NCBI GenBank assembly: GCA_047777475.1 | Contig: JBKEET010000005.1 | Coordinates: forward strand, 71,237-135,236 | Reading direction: 5' to 3' | Source of the DNA: Sutterella sp047777475 | Lineage (GTDB): Bacteria > Pseudomonadota > Gammaproteobacteria > Burkholderiales > Burkholderiaceae_F | DNA length: 64,000 nt | In this document: piece after piece, positions 34,098-41,915 of the stretch | How the letters are laid out: each line of letters starts with the position of its first letter | Position numbering within the stretch: position 1 is the first letter of the stretch | Notes under the pieces: generated by a model | The model's database searches: none | What the model was told of the DNA's origin: nothing | Seen by the model: the letters and a program-made list of their open reading frames with translations, nothing else | Translations under genes and position numbers: made by a program

Positions 34098-34158
34098 CCT
34101 TTTATCCTCAGAAAAGGGAGGCTTCGGTCCGGTAAACCGGGCTGAACCTCCCTTCTTT
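34098..34158 (+). terminator. Terminator-like repeat element, copy B (after the DUF362 gene)
   Basis: GGGAGG (34116-34121) pairs with CCTCCC (34147-34152), with the same inner CCGG/CCGG stem and a following TTCTTT. It matches copy A at 32795 over about 57 bases with six substitutions and no gaps. It lies 130 bases after the DUF362 stop; a weaker hairpin (AGCCC/GGGCT) lies right at that stop. Confidence 0.65.
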
Positions 34159-34229
34159 GCAGCGGATCCGCCGTGCAGACGGAATGAGCGATGAGCAGGC
34201 TTCCTTGAAACCCTTTGACAAGGAACGGG

Positions 34230-35702
34230 TCATCGGACCAGGCGGTAGCGCTGCTTGGGGCTGTGACGGCTTTCAATCGGCTCAACCCGGCCCTCCTTAA
34301 CCAGGCTGCGGATTCGGATGGTGATTGTCGCTCTTGAATAACCGGACATTTCAGCCAGTTCTTTGACGGAGACACTGGATTTCGCGGCCAGCTCGGCAAG
34401 AATGGCTTTCGTCAGGCTGGAGGACGAACGCATGGTGATCTCGTCCTTGCTTTTCCGGCGCTTTTCAAAAGTGAGCTTGAAAAAGGAATAATTGCTTTTA
34501 ACGATGGGCGGCGGCATCAGGGCTTCAGCCAAGGACGAGCGGATCATCATGAAGCCGGTGCCTTTGTTTTCCACGACGTATCCGTCGTTAAAGGGTGTGT
34601 AGGCCAAAATCGACGAAAGATATTGGTTGCGCGTCGCAGAAATTCCGGCTGTGCCTAAGGATTCCGGGCTGGCGGCACCGTAAAGCCCGCCCGGGTTAAT
34701 GATTTCCAGGCGGTCGGCGTACATATTGAGCTGGACTTGCGACCCGCGGCCTTCGGGCGAGTAATCCCGATGCTGAAGTGCGTTGGCTATTGCTTCGCGA
34801 ACGGCCACCGGCGGGTAGTCGGGCACCTCCTTCCTCAGGGCTCCTTCAATCATCGCGCCTGTGTTCATGTGTCTGTTCACCTGCTCAATGGCGTCGAGAA
34901 GCATATTCGGTATTGAGCCGACAATGTCGCGCGAATCCGAATACCGAATTCCGGAAGCCAGGCCGTCTGATTTCGATGTCCCGGGGTACACGGCGAAGGA
35001 GATCATCAGCCTGGGGTAGAACCTTTGCGGATAAATGCCGGCGGCCAGCAGGCCGGCAAGGGTCGGGTGCAGCTTGCCGTTGATTTTGACGAGAATTCCG
35101 GTCTGGATCAGGATGATTTCGTCGGAGAGCTGCCCGAAAATCCTCGGGGACATCTCGCGGTTTTTCTTGATGATGGCAGCAATTACCTTCTCGTCCAGGT
35201 CATTTGCCGTTGCTTCCAGGACCGGTTCGAGATCATGCCGGGGCTGATGGGCATCTTCCATCATGCGGCTGATTTCGTACGTGCTGAGTTTTTTATCCCC
35301 GTCTCCCGTGCGGATGAACGATCCTTGGTATCGCCCGCGGCTGCTGATGAAACACGGTTTTTGGTCCGGGTTCAGCGCCGGCACACGGGCGGCTACCAGA
35401 AGATGGCCTTCGAATTCGACCTTCTCGATTTCCATGCGGATCACGGGGGTCATTGCTTCGCCGGCAGTCTGCATCTGGGCATAAATTTTGTCTGCATTAA
35501 AGCCTTTTGCGGGCTTGAAGTTCCCGTCTTCTGAAAGGCCGAGGATGATCAGGCCGCCGTGGAGATTGGCAAAGGCAGAAATGGTCTCGCAAATGTTTTT
35601 TGGAACATCGCTGACGGCTGTTTTTGCTTCGTACTCTTGGGAATCCGAGTGCGTTTTTCGCATATGCCGGATTGCTTCGGCGATTTCTTTTTCTGAGATC
35701 AT
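34230..35702 (-). CDS. AlbA_2 (Schlafen-type) ATP-binding/winged-helix regulator
   Basis: A 490-residue protein. Its N-terminus (QEYEAKTAVSDVPKNICETISAFANLHGGLIILGLSEDG) is the AlbA_2/Schlafen domain. Residues about 280-400 resemble the divergent HATPase_C_4 domain (PPVAVREAIANALQHRDYS, ADRLEIINPGGLYG, NKGTGFMMIRSSL). The last 65 residues are a winged helix (LAAKSSVSVKELAEMSGYSRATITIRIRSL). Such proteins are annotated as putative transcription regulators and occur in accessory DNA. The coding sequence is visibly lower in GC than its neighbours. I start at ATG 35702, after TTTTTCTGAG-type upstream sequence. A repeat array lies just upstream. Confidence 0.85.
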   Translation of the reverse strand: MISEKEIAEAIRHMRKTHSDSQEYEAKTAVSDVPKNICETISAFANLHGGLIILGLSEDGNFKPAKGFNADKIYAQMQTAGEAMTPVIRMEIEKVEFEGHLLVAARVPALNPDQKPCFISSRGRYQGSFIRTGDGDKKLSTYEISRMMEDAHQPRHDLEPVLEATANDLDEKVIAAIIKKNREMSPRIFGQLSDEIILIQTGILVKINGKLHPTLAGLLAAGIYPQRFYPRLMISFAVYPGTSKSDGLASGIRYSDSRDIVGSIPNMLLDAIEQVNRHMNTGAMIEGALRKEVPDYPPVAVREAIANALQHRDYSPEGRGSQVQLNMYADRLEIINPGGLYGAASPESLGTAGISATRNQYLSSILAYTPFNDGYVVENKGTGFMMIRSSLAEALMPPPIVKSNYSFFKLTFEKRRKSKDEITMRSSSSLTKAILAELAAKSSVSVKELAEMSGYSRATITIRIRSLVKEGRVEPIESRHSPKQRYRLVR

Positions 35703-35824
35703 TGCAAGTACCTGCTGAATGCATGCGGCAGCTGGCAAAACCGAACGGAGGAACCGAAGCCAAGGCGGCTGCGGATTTCTTAAGCCTGTAAGAAAAGCTC
35801 CGTTGTTGACAGCTCGTTTGGGAT

Positions 35825-36146
35825 TAAGTGTAAAGAGATTAGCAAGTAACTGTCTAGTTTTACAGTAAGTGTAAAAAAATTAGCGAGTAACTGCCTAGCT
35901 TTACAGTTACTGTCTAATTTTTATTAAGCAACTGCCCGGCTGTGCCGCTGCCGGCGGATTTTCGAAGAGCTGGAATTCGCGTCCGGGCGGGCGTTTCACA
36001 GGGTTCCGCGGCAACTGTCTAAAGACCTGTCTGATGTTTAGCAAGTAACTGTCAGGCTTTATAGGTTGCTTAGCAAGTCCTTGACTGACTTGGCAAGACG
36101 CTTCCCGGCCTTTAGCAGGCAACCGGCTGACTTTACAGTTACTGTC
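35825..36146. repeat. Degenerate repeat array with GYWACTGYC core (iteron/operator-like)
   Basis: Two adjacent 41-base units (35825-35865 and 35866-35906) are about 88% identical, and more diverged copies follow. The core GYWACTGYC occurs seven times, at 35846, 35887, 35906, 35928, 36011, 36045 and 36138. The palindrome ACAGTTACTGT occurs at 35903 and 36135. Several copies are preceded by TTAGCAAG or close variants. The array lies upstream of the AlbA_2 regulator and is probably its operator cluster or a decayed iteron set. Confidence 0.6.
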
Positions 36147-36201
36147 AAATGAGCTTTGCTGCGGCTGCCGTTCGGGCTGCGGCCAGTTCAGCCGGATACG
36201 A

Positions 36202-36227
36202 AAAAAGCAGCCGCAACGGGCTGCTTT
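36202..36227 (-). terminator. Intrinsic terminator after tRNA-Val
   Basis: On the minus strand AGCAGCCC and GGCTGCT pair around a short loop and are followed by TTTTTT. It starts 8 bases beyond the tRNA 3' end. Confidence 0.8.
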
Positions 36228-36234
36228 TTGAAAT

Positions 36235-36309
36235 TGGTACGCGGTACTGGGATCGAACCAGTGACCCCTGCCGTGTGAAGGCAGTGCTCTACCCCTGAGC
36301 TAACCGCGC
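36235..36309 (-). tRNA. tRNA-Val (anticodon CAC)
   Basis: A 75-base tRNA. The acceptor stem GCGCGGT/ACCGCGT closes with one G-T pair, the anticodon loop TTCACAC reads CAC, the T-arm contains GGTTCGATCC and CCA is encoded. It decodes GUG. Confidence 0.96.
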
Positions 36310-36384
36310 GTTCGGAGACTGCTTATTTTATCCGTTTCGTCCCCTCAGGCAAGACGGCAGGGAGAAAATACCGCATTTGCGTGA

Positions 36385-36858
36385 CTATCCGAAAAGCGCC
36401 GGCAGCTCGCCCGAGCCGACGAGGCAGCCCTTGTTGGCAAGCTCATCCGCCTTTTCGTTGCGGGGGTTGCCGGCGTGGCCCTTCACCCACTGCCACTCGA
36501 TCGAGAATTTCGAGGCAAGCGCATCGAGCCGCTGCCAGAGCTCGGCGTTCTTGACGGGCTTCCTGTCCGCCGTGCGCCAGCCTTTCTTCTTCCAGCCCGA
36601 GATCCACTGCGTGATGCCGTTCTTCACATAGGAGCTGTCGGTGTGGATGACGATCGGCACGGGGCGGCGCACCCACTCGAGCGCGCGGATCACGGCCGTG
36701 AGCTCCATCTGGTTGTTGGTGGTCATCGGCAGGCCGCCGTACATCTCGTGCGTCCTGCTGCCCCAGACCATGAGCACGCCCCAGCCGCCGACGCCGGGAT
36801 TGCCCTTGCAGGCGCCGTCGGTCCAGATTTCAAGCTTGCGCGGTGCGGTTTCGGTCAT
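36385..36858 (-). CDS. rnhA: Ribonuclease HI
   Basis: A 157-residue RNase HI, which cuts RNA in RNA-DNA hybrids. The catalytic acids are all present: Asp in EIWTDGACKGNPG, Glu in NNQMELTAVI, Asp in VIHTDSSYVKNGI and Asp in NEKADELA; the flexible His is in KGHAGNP. I start at ATG 36858, with GGA 8 bases upstream; ATGs at 36867 and 36891 are also in frame. It follows the methyltransferase gene, an order common in this group. Confidence 0.95.
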   Translation of the reverse strand: MTETAPRKLEIWTDGACKGNPGVGGWGVLMVWGSRTHEMYGGLPMTTNNQMELTAVIRALEWVRRPVPIVIHTDSSYVKNGITQWISGWKKKGWRTADRKPVKNAELWQRLDALASKFSIEWQWVKGHAGNPRNEKADELANKGCLVGSGELPALFG

Positions 36859-36894
36859 GTGCGTCATTCCGGAAATGGGAAAGGAAGGCAAAGT

Positions 36895-37677
36895 TTAGCT
36901 TCTCTGCGCGCCGCCTGCCCGCGGCACGGGCACGGCGGCTCCCGAGCCGTGCGGCTTTATGAACTCGGCGGCCTTCTGGAGCGGGGACTTGCCGAGCGGC
37001 TTCACGCCGGGCAGGCGCTTCACGGCCGAGACGATGATGAGGTTGGCGCAGTGCGGAGCCCAGCGGTCGCCCGCCTTGTTGACCCAGTCGCACTTGCGGA
37101 ACGACGTGATCGAGCGGCACCACGGCGAGTAGATGCCGAAGCGCCCCTGCTCGACCTCGAAGCCGAGCAGCTCGAGCCAGTCCTTGATGCGGTAAAGGGC
37201 GATCGGCAGGGTGCGGCTCGGCAGGTAGGGCGAGGCGCCGAGCGCGACGCCGACCTTCTGCCGCAGCCACCAGAAGCTGAGCGGGTTGAAGGCCGAGAGC
37301 ACGAGGCGCCCCTCGGGGTGCAGCACGCGCGCGGCCTCGCGCAGCGCCTGGTGCGGCCGCGGCGAGAAATCGAGCGTGTGCGGCAGCGTCACGAGGTCGA
37401 GCGACTCGGCGGCGAAGGGGAGCCACTCGGGATTCGCGGCGACGCGGGACGTGCCCTCGCGCATCGCGATCCCTTCGAGCGCGGCGGGCGACGGGTCGGT
37501 GATCCACTGCGCGGCGATGCGGTTGAACTTCAGAGTGTCGATCTGCGGGCAGCCGACCTGCAGCGCCGCGTAGCCGAAGGCGTCCTGCACAAGCGCGTCG
37601 TACTGGGCGCTTTCCCAGGTGAGGAGAACCTGCCCGGGAGCGCTCTTGAAGAAATCCGCCGTCGTAAGCTCAGCCAT
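36895..37677 (-). CDS. Class I SAM-dependent methyltransferase
   Basis: A 260-residue protein. The region around residues 80-125 (LPFAAESLDLVTLPHTLDFSPRPHQALREAARVLHPEGRLVLSAFNP) matches motifs post-I to III of class I methyltransferases; the Gly-rich motif I is poorly conserved. Methyltransferases of this kind lie next to rnhA in betaproteobacteria. Substrate unknown. The N-terminus is TTADFFKSAPGQVLLTWE, as in those homologues. It is divergent from mltD. Confidence 0.85.
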   Translation of the reverse strand: MAELTTADFFKSAPGQVLLTWESAQYDALVQDAFGYAALQVGCPQIDTLKFNRIAAQWITDPSPAALEGIAMREGTSRVAANPEWLPFAAESLDLVTLPHTLDFSPRPHQALREAARVLHPEGRLVLSAFNPLSFWWLRQKVGVALGASPYLPSRTLPIALYRIKDWLELLGFEVEQGRFGIYSPWCRSITSFRKCDWVNKAGDRWAPHCANLIIVSAVKRLPGVKPLGKSPLQKAAEFIKPHGSGAAVPVPRAGGAQRS

Positions 37678-37964
37678 GCATCAGCCTGCGTCAAAAATTG
37701 TTTCAAATGCGCGCAAAAATGCGAGCGCGCCATTCGTCAAGTTTACTCAAAAAAGAGCGTCCTCATGCCTGCCGCAGGGCGGTCCGGCGGAACCTGCCGA
37801 AAGCGCGGCGCGGCACGGATTTCGGGCCTCCCGTGCGCAGGCGCCCGCGCTCTTGCGTCTTGGTACAATTGCGTACGCCTGCCGATGCGGCCGCCGAGGC
37901 GCGCCGCAGCCGGCAATCAGACTGACGATCAGCCTAAAAATATTGATCCCTGCCGCAAAGCCCG

Positions 37965-39959
37965 ATGAACCGATCCCGCCATAACCTGCGCACCTTACTT
38001 GCGCCGGCCGCCTTCGCAGCGGCCGCCGGCCTTGCGCTGCTGAGCGCAGCGCCCGGCTTCGCCGCCGATGAGGACGGCGGCGAAACTTCCATGCTCGTCC
38101 AGGACCGCACCCTGCGGCAGACAATGCCCCACGAGGGCGAGAGCATGCCGGCCGACGTCTGGGAGCGCATCCGCCGCGGCTTTGCGATGCCGCCCTGCGA
38201 GAACGCCAAGGTGCAGAAGTGGCTCGACTATTATTCGCGCCGCCCCGACTACCTCAACCGCATGTTCGACCGCTCGGGCCAGTACCTCTACAACATCCTC
38301 GAGGAGCTCGAGGCGCGCAACATGCCCACCGAGCTCGCGCTCCTTCCCTTCGTGGAAAGCGCTTTCCAGCCCGAGGCGCTTTCGGCCGCCAAGGCCGCCG
38401 GCCTCTGGCAGTTCATCCCCTCGACGGGCCGCAACTATTCCCTGCAGCAGAACCTCTGGCGCGACGAGCGCCGCGACGTGCTCGAGAGCACCCGCGCGGC
38501 GCTCGACTACTTCGAGTACCTGCACAGCATGTTCAACGACTGGCAGCTGGCGCTTGCCGCCTACAACTGGGGCGAGGGCAGCGTGCAGCGCGCCGTGCGC
38601 CGCGCGCAGAACGCGGGCCGGCCGGCCGACTACGAGCACCTGAGGATGCCGAGCGAGACGGCCAACTACGTGCCGAAGCTCGAGGCGATCAAGCGCATCG
38701 TCTCCGAGCCGGAAAAGTACGGCGTGACGCTGCCCGACGTCGGCAACGAGCCTTTCTTCGTGACGGTCACGAAGCCCCGCGACATCGACGTCAAGACGGC
38801 GGCGATGCTCGCCGGCATGTCGCTGCGGGACTTCAAGGCGCTCAACCCGAGCTACAAGCTCCCGGTCATCGTCGCCGCGCACAACAACGTGATGCTGCTG
38901 CCGGCCGACAGGGTCGACGAGTTCATCGACAACCTCGCGAGCTGGATGGACAGCGGCCAGCCGCTCTCGCGCTGGACGACGCACCGCGTGCAGGAGGGCG
39001 AGTCGCTCGCCGACATCGCCGCCCAGGCCGAGATGAGCGAGGAGGACCTCCGCGACCTGAACGGCATCCCGAACGGGCGCAAGGTGCTCCCCAACTCGGT
39101 GCTCCTCGTGCGCGCCACGGGCGAGTCGGAGGACATCTCGGAAGAGGCGGCCGACGCGAAGCTGCAGCTCTCGCCGCAGACCACCTGGCGCCGAGTCGTC
39201 TACCGCGTGCGCCGCGGCGACACGGTGCCTTCGATCGCACGGCGCTGGCACATCACGCCGAAGTCGATCGTGAGCGCCAACCGCCTGAGGAACGGCAGGC
39301 TGCGCCGCGGCCAGCGCCTCATCCTCACGGTGCCCAACAGGACGCGCGCGCCCATCCAGCAGGCTTCCGCCTCGAGGACGCAGGCGCAGCCCGCGGCGAA
39401 GAACCGCATTTACGCGGTCGCCCCCGGCGAGACGCTCTTTTCGATCTCGCAGAAGACGGGCGTGAGCGTGAGCGTGCTTAAGAGCACGAACCGCCTGCGC
39501 GGCAACACGATCCATGCGGGCCAGCGCCTGCGCATCCCGGTTTCGGGCAAAGCGGACGCCGACGATAGCGCGCAGGCCGGAAAGACCGCCCCGCAGCAGG
39601 CCGCAAGGAGCGCCGCCGACCAGGACCGCGGCACGACGTACACGGTGCGCCGCGGCGACACGCTTTACGCCGTGGCGAAGCGCTTCGGCGTTTCCGCCTC
39701 GCAGATCAAGCGTGCCAACGGCCTGAAGAGCAACCGCGTGCACGCCGGGCAGACGCTTTCGATCCCGGCCGGCCGCAGCGCGCCCGCCGCTTCGAGCGGC
39801 GGCCCGAAGAGGACGCCGCAGCCGATCTACACGGTGCGCCGCGGCGACACGCTCTCCGAGATCGCGGACCGCTTCGACACCACGCCCGCGGCGATCAGGA
39901 AGCTCAACCGCCTGCGCGGCAATTCGCTTAAGGTCGGGCAGAAGCTGCGCCTGCCCTGA
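37965..39959 (+). CDS. mltD: Membrane-bound lytic murein transglycosylase D with five LysM repeats
   Basis: A 664-residue MltD-type enzyme that cleaves peptidoglycan to 1,6-anhydro ends. After a signal peptide (residues 1-34) the SLT domain carries the catalytic Glu131 in LLPFVESAFQP and the GLWQFIPSTGRNY and AYNWGEGSVQRA motifs. Five LysM units then follow, beginning near HRVQEGESL, YRVRRGDTV, YAVAPGETL, YTVRRGDTL and a second YTVRRGDTL. Escherichia coli MltD has two. There is no lipobox, so despite the name it may be periplasmic or held by LysM binding. Confidence 0.93.
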   Translation: MNRSRHNLRTLLAPAAFAAAAGLALLSAAPGFAADEDGGETSMLVQDRTLRQTMPHEGESMPADVWERIRRGFAMPPCENAKVQKWLDYYSRRPDYLNRMFDRSGQYLYNILEELEARNMPTELALLPFVESAFQPEALSAAKAAGLWQFIPSTGRNYSLQQNLWRDERRDVLESTRAALDYFEYLHSMFNDWQLALAAYNWGEGSVQRAVRRAQNAGRPADYEHLRMPSETANYVPKLEAIKRIVSEPEKYGVTLPDVGNEPFFVTVTKPRDIDVKTAAMLAGMSLRDFKALNPSYKLPVIVAAHNNVMLLPADRVDEFIDNLASWMDSGQPLSRWTTHRVQEGESLADIAAQAEMSEEDLRDLNGIPNGRKVLPNSVLLVRATGESEDISEEAADAKLQLSPQTTWRRVVYRVRRGDTVPSIARRWHITPKSIVSANRLRNGRLRRGQRLILTVPNRTRAPIQQASASRTQAQPAAKNRIYAVAPGETLFSISQKTGVSVSVLKSTNRLRGNTIHAGQRLRIPVSGKADADDSAQAGKTAPQQAARSAADQDRGTTYTVRRGDTLYAVAKRFGVSASQIKRANGLKSNRVHAGQTLSIPAGRSAPAASSGGPKRTPQPIYTVRRGDTLSEIADRFDTTPAAIRKLNRLRGNSLKVGQKLRLP

Positions 39960-40122
39960 TCCGCAGGAAGGCCCGCGCCGTCCCCTTTTGAAAGGCACGG
40001 CGCGCCCTGCGGCCCTAAAATGGGTGCAGACGAAACGGGCGCCGGCCCAGGCGGGCGCTTATCATGACCAGATTTTCCGGCGCCGCGCGGCGGGCCGGCC
40101 ACCACATGGAGACAACGACATC

Positions 40123-40926
40123 ATGGGATTTCTTAACGGCAAGAAGCTGCTGATCACCGGCGTCATTTCCAACCGCTCTATCGCCTACGGCATCGCCAAG
40201 GCCTGCCGCAGGGAGGGCGCCGAGCTCGCCTTCACCTACGCCCAGGAGCGCTTCAAGGACCGCGTCGCGGCGCTGGCCGCCGAGTTCGACAGCACGATCG
40301 TGCTGCCGATGGACGTGAGCAGCGACGAGCAGATCGCCGCCGCCGCCGAAGCGATCGGCAAGGCCTGGGGCGGCCTCGACGGCTTCGTGCACGCCATCGG
40401 CTTCGCGCCGCGCGAGGCCATCGCCGGCGATTTCCTCGAAGGCATTTCGCGCGAGGCGTTCCGCGTCGCGATGGACGTCTCGGCCTATTCCTTCCCGGCG
40501 CTCGCCAAGGCGATGCTGCCGCTCATGAAGGGCCGCAAGGCCTCCGTGCTGACGCTCACCTACCTCGGCGGCGAGCGCGTCGTTCCCAACTACAACACCA
40601 TGGGCCTGGCGAAGGCCGCGCTCGAGTCGAGCACGCGCTACCTCGCCGAGAGCCTCGGCCGCGAGGGCATCCGCGCCAACGCGATTTCCTCGGGCCCGAT
40701 CAAGACGCTCGCCGCTTCCGGCATCAAGGGCTTCAGCCAGATCCTGCACGTGATGGGCGACTGCGCCCCGCTGCACCGCACGGTGACCACCGACGAGGTG
40801 GGCAACGCCGCGGCGTTCCTGCTCTCCGACCTCGCGAGCGGCATCACCGGCGATATCGTCTACGTCGACGCGGGCTTCCACGCCCTCGGCGTGGCGACGA
40901 TGCAGGAACCCGCCGCGCAGCAGTGA
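40123..40926 (+). CDS. fabI: Enoyl-[acyl-carrier-protein] reductase (NADH)
   Basis: A 267-residue FabI, the last step of the fatty-acid elongation cycle. The start MGFLNGKKLLITGVISNRSIAYGIAK is the usual N-terminus. The divergent SDR active site is present: Tyr and Lys in GGERVVPNYNTMGLAKAALE. The substrate-loop segment KTLAASGIKGF is conserved. I chose ATG 40123, with GGAG about 12 bases upstream. This type is the target of triclosan in other bacteria. Confidence 0.95.
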   Translation: MGFLNGKKLLITGVISNRSIAYGIAKACRREGAELAFTYAQERFKDRVAALAAEFDSTIVLPMDVSSDEQIAAAAEAIGKAWGGLDGFVHAIGFAPREAIAGDFLEGISREAFRVAMDVSAYSFPALAKAMLPLMKGRKASVLTLTYLGGERVVPNYNTMGLAKAALESSTRYLAESLGREGIRANAISSGPIKTLAASGIKGFSQILHVMGDCAPLHRTVTTDEVGNAAAFLLSDLASGITGDIVYVDAGFHALGVATMQEPAAQQ

Positions 40927-40997
40927 GAGCCGCGGGCGCAGCCCGCCAGCAACCAGGCGGGAGCTCCGGGGCAAGCCGGCGCTCCCGCTGAGACACT

Positions 40998-41891
40998 ATG
41001 AACACTTCTTTTCAGAAAGTCGGCGTCTTCATCAAGCCGTCCGACGAACTTAAGGAGCCTCTCGAGCGGCTCGTCGGCATCATCCGCGGCTGCGGGGCCG
41101 AAGTCTGCCTGAGCGAGAAGGCCGCGGCCGCGCTCGGCAAGACGGGCGGCGAGAGCCGCGCCAAGCTCGGCGCCAAGTGCGACCTCGCGATCGTGCTCGG
41201 CGGCGACGGGTCGATGCTCGGCGTCGCGCGCGACATGGCGCCTTTCCGCGTGCCCGTGCTCGGCGTCAACGCCGGGCGGCTCGGGTTCATCACCGACGTG
41301 GTGATCGACGACATGGAAAGCGTCCTGCCGCCGATGCTCGCGGGCTCCTACCAGCGCGACGAGCGCTTCCTGGTCGCGGCCGACGTCACGCGCCGCGGCG
41401 AGGTGATCTTTTCCGGCAAGGCCGTCAACGACGTCGGCATCAGCCACGGCCGCGCCGGCGGCATGGTCGAGTACATGATCTCGGTGGACGGACAGCCCAT
41501 GTCGACGCAGGCCGCCGACGGCATCATCTGCGCCACGGCGACGGGTTCGACCGCCTATTCGCTCGCGGCCGGCGGCCCGATCATGCACCCGTCGCTCTCG
41601 GGCCTGTGCCTCGTGCCGGTGGCGCCGCACACGCTCTCGAACCGCCCGATCGTGCTGCCCGCGAGCTCGCACATCGACATCCGGCTCACCGACGCGCGCG
41701 AGGCGGTGGCCTATTTCGACATGCAGGACTTCTGCGACCTGCAGATCGGCGACGTGCTGCGCATCCACCCGACCAAGGAAACGGTGACGATGCTGCACCC
41801 GATCGACTGGAACTACTACGAACTGCTGCGCCGCAAGCTGCAGTGGAACTTCATGCCCACGGGCGGCAACCATTCCCGCGGGGCCCGCTAG
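40998..41891 (+). CDS. nadK: NAD kinase
   Basis: A 297-residue NAD kinase that makes NADP. The GGDG motif (VLGGDGSMLGVARD), the second NAGRLGFITDV segment, KAVNDVGISHGRAGGMVEYMISVDG and the catalytic ADGIICATATGSTAYSLAAGGPI plus CLVPVAPHTLSNRPIVLP are conserved. nadK directly before recN is a standard pair in betaproteobacteria; the gap is 24 bases. Confidence 0.96.
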   Translation: MNTSFQKVGVFIKPSDELKEPLERLVGIIRGCGAEVCLSEKAAAALGKTGGESRAKLGAKCDLAIVLGGDGSMLGVARDMAPFRVPVLGVNAGRLGFITDVVIDDMESVLPPMLAGSYQRDERFLVAADVTRRGEVIFSGKAVNDVGISHGRAGGMVEYMISVDGQPMSTQAADGIICATATGSTAYSLAAGGPIMHPSLSGLCLVPVAPHTLSNRPIVLPASSHIDIRLTDAREAVAYFDMQDFCDLQIGDVLRIHPTKETVTMLHPIDWNYYELLRRKLQWNFMPTGGNHSRGAR

Positions 41892-41915
41892 CGGAGCGCC
41901 GCAAGGAGCCAGAAG

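Larger units (their letters stand above)
35703..36234. other. Non-coding accessory region between AlbA_2 gene and tRNA-Val
   Basis: A 530-base stretch without a supported gene. It is AT-richer than the rest of the window and dominated by the degenerate repeat array at 35825-36146 and the tRNA-Val terminator. No integrase or duplicate of the tRNA 3' end was seen. Confidence 0.6.

Noticed and set aside
34230..36309. Genomic island inserted at tRNA-Val
   Set aside because: Lower GC and position beside the tRNA 3' end are suggestive, but no integrase, transposase or second copy of the tRNA end could be found, so an island boundary is not supported.
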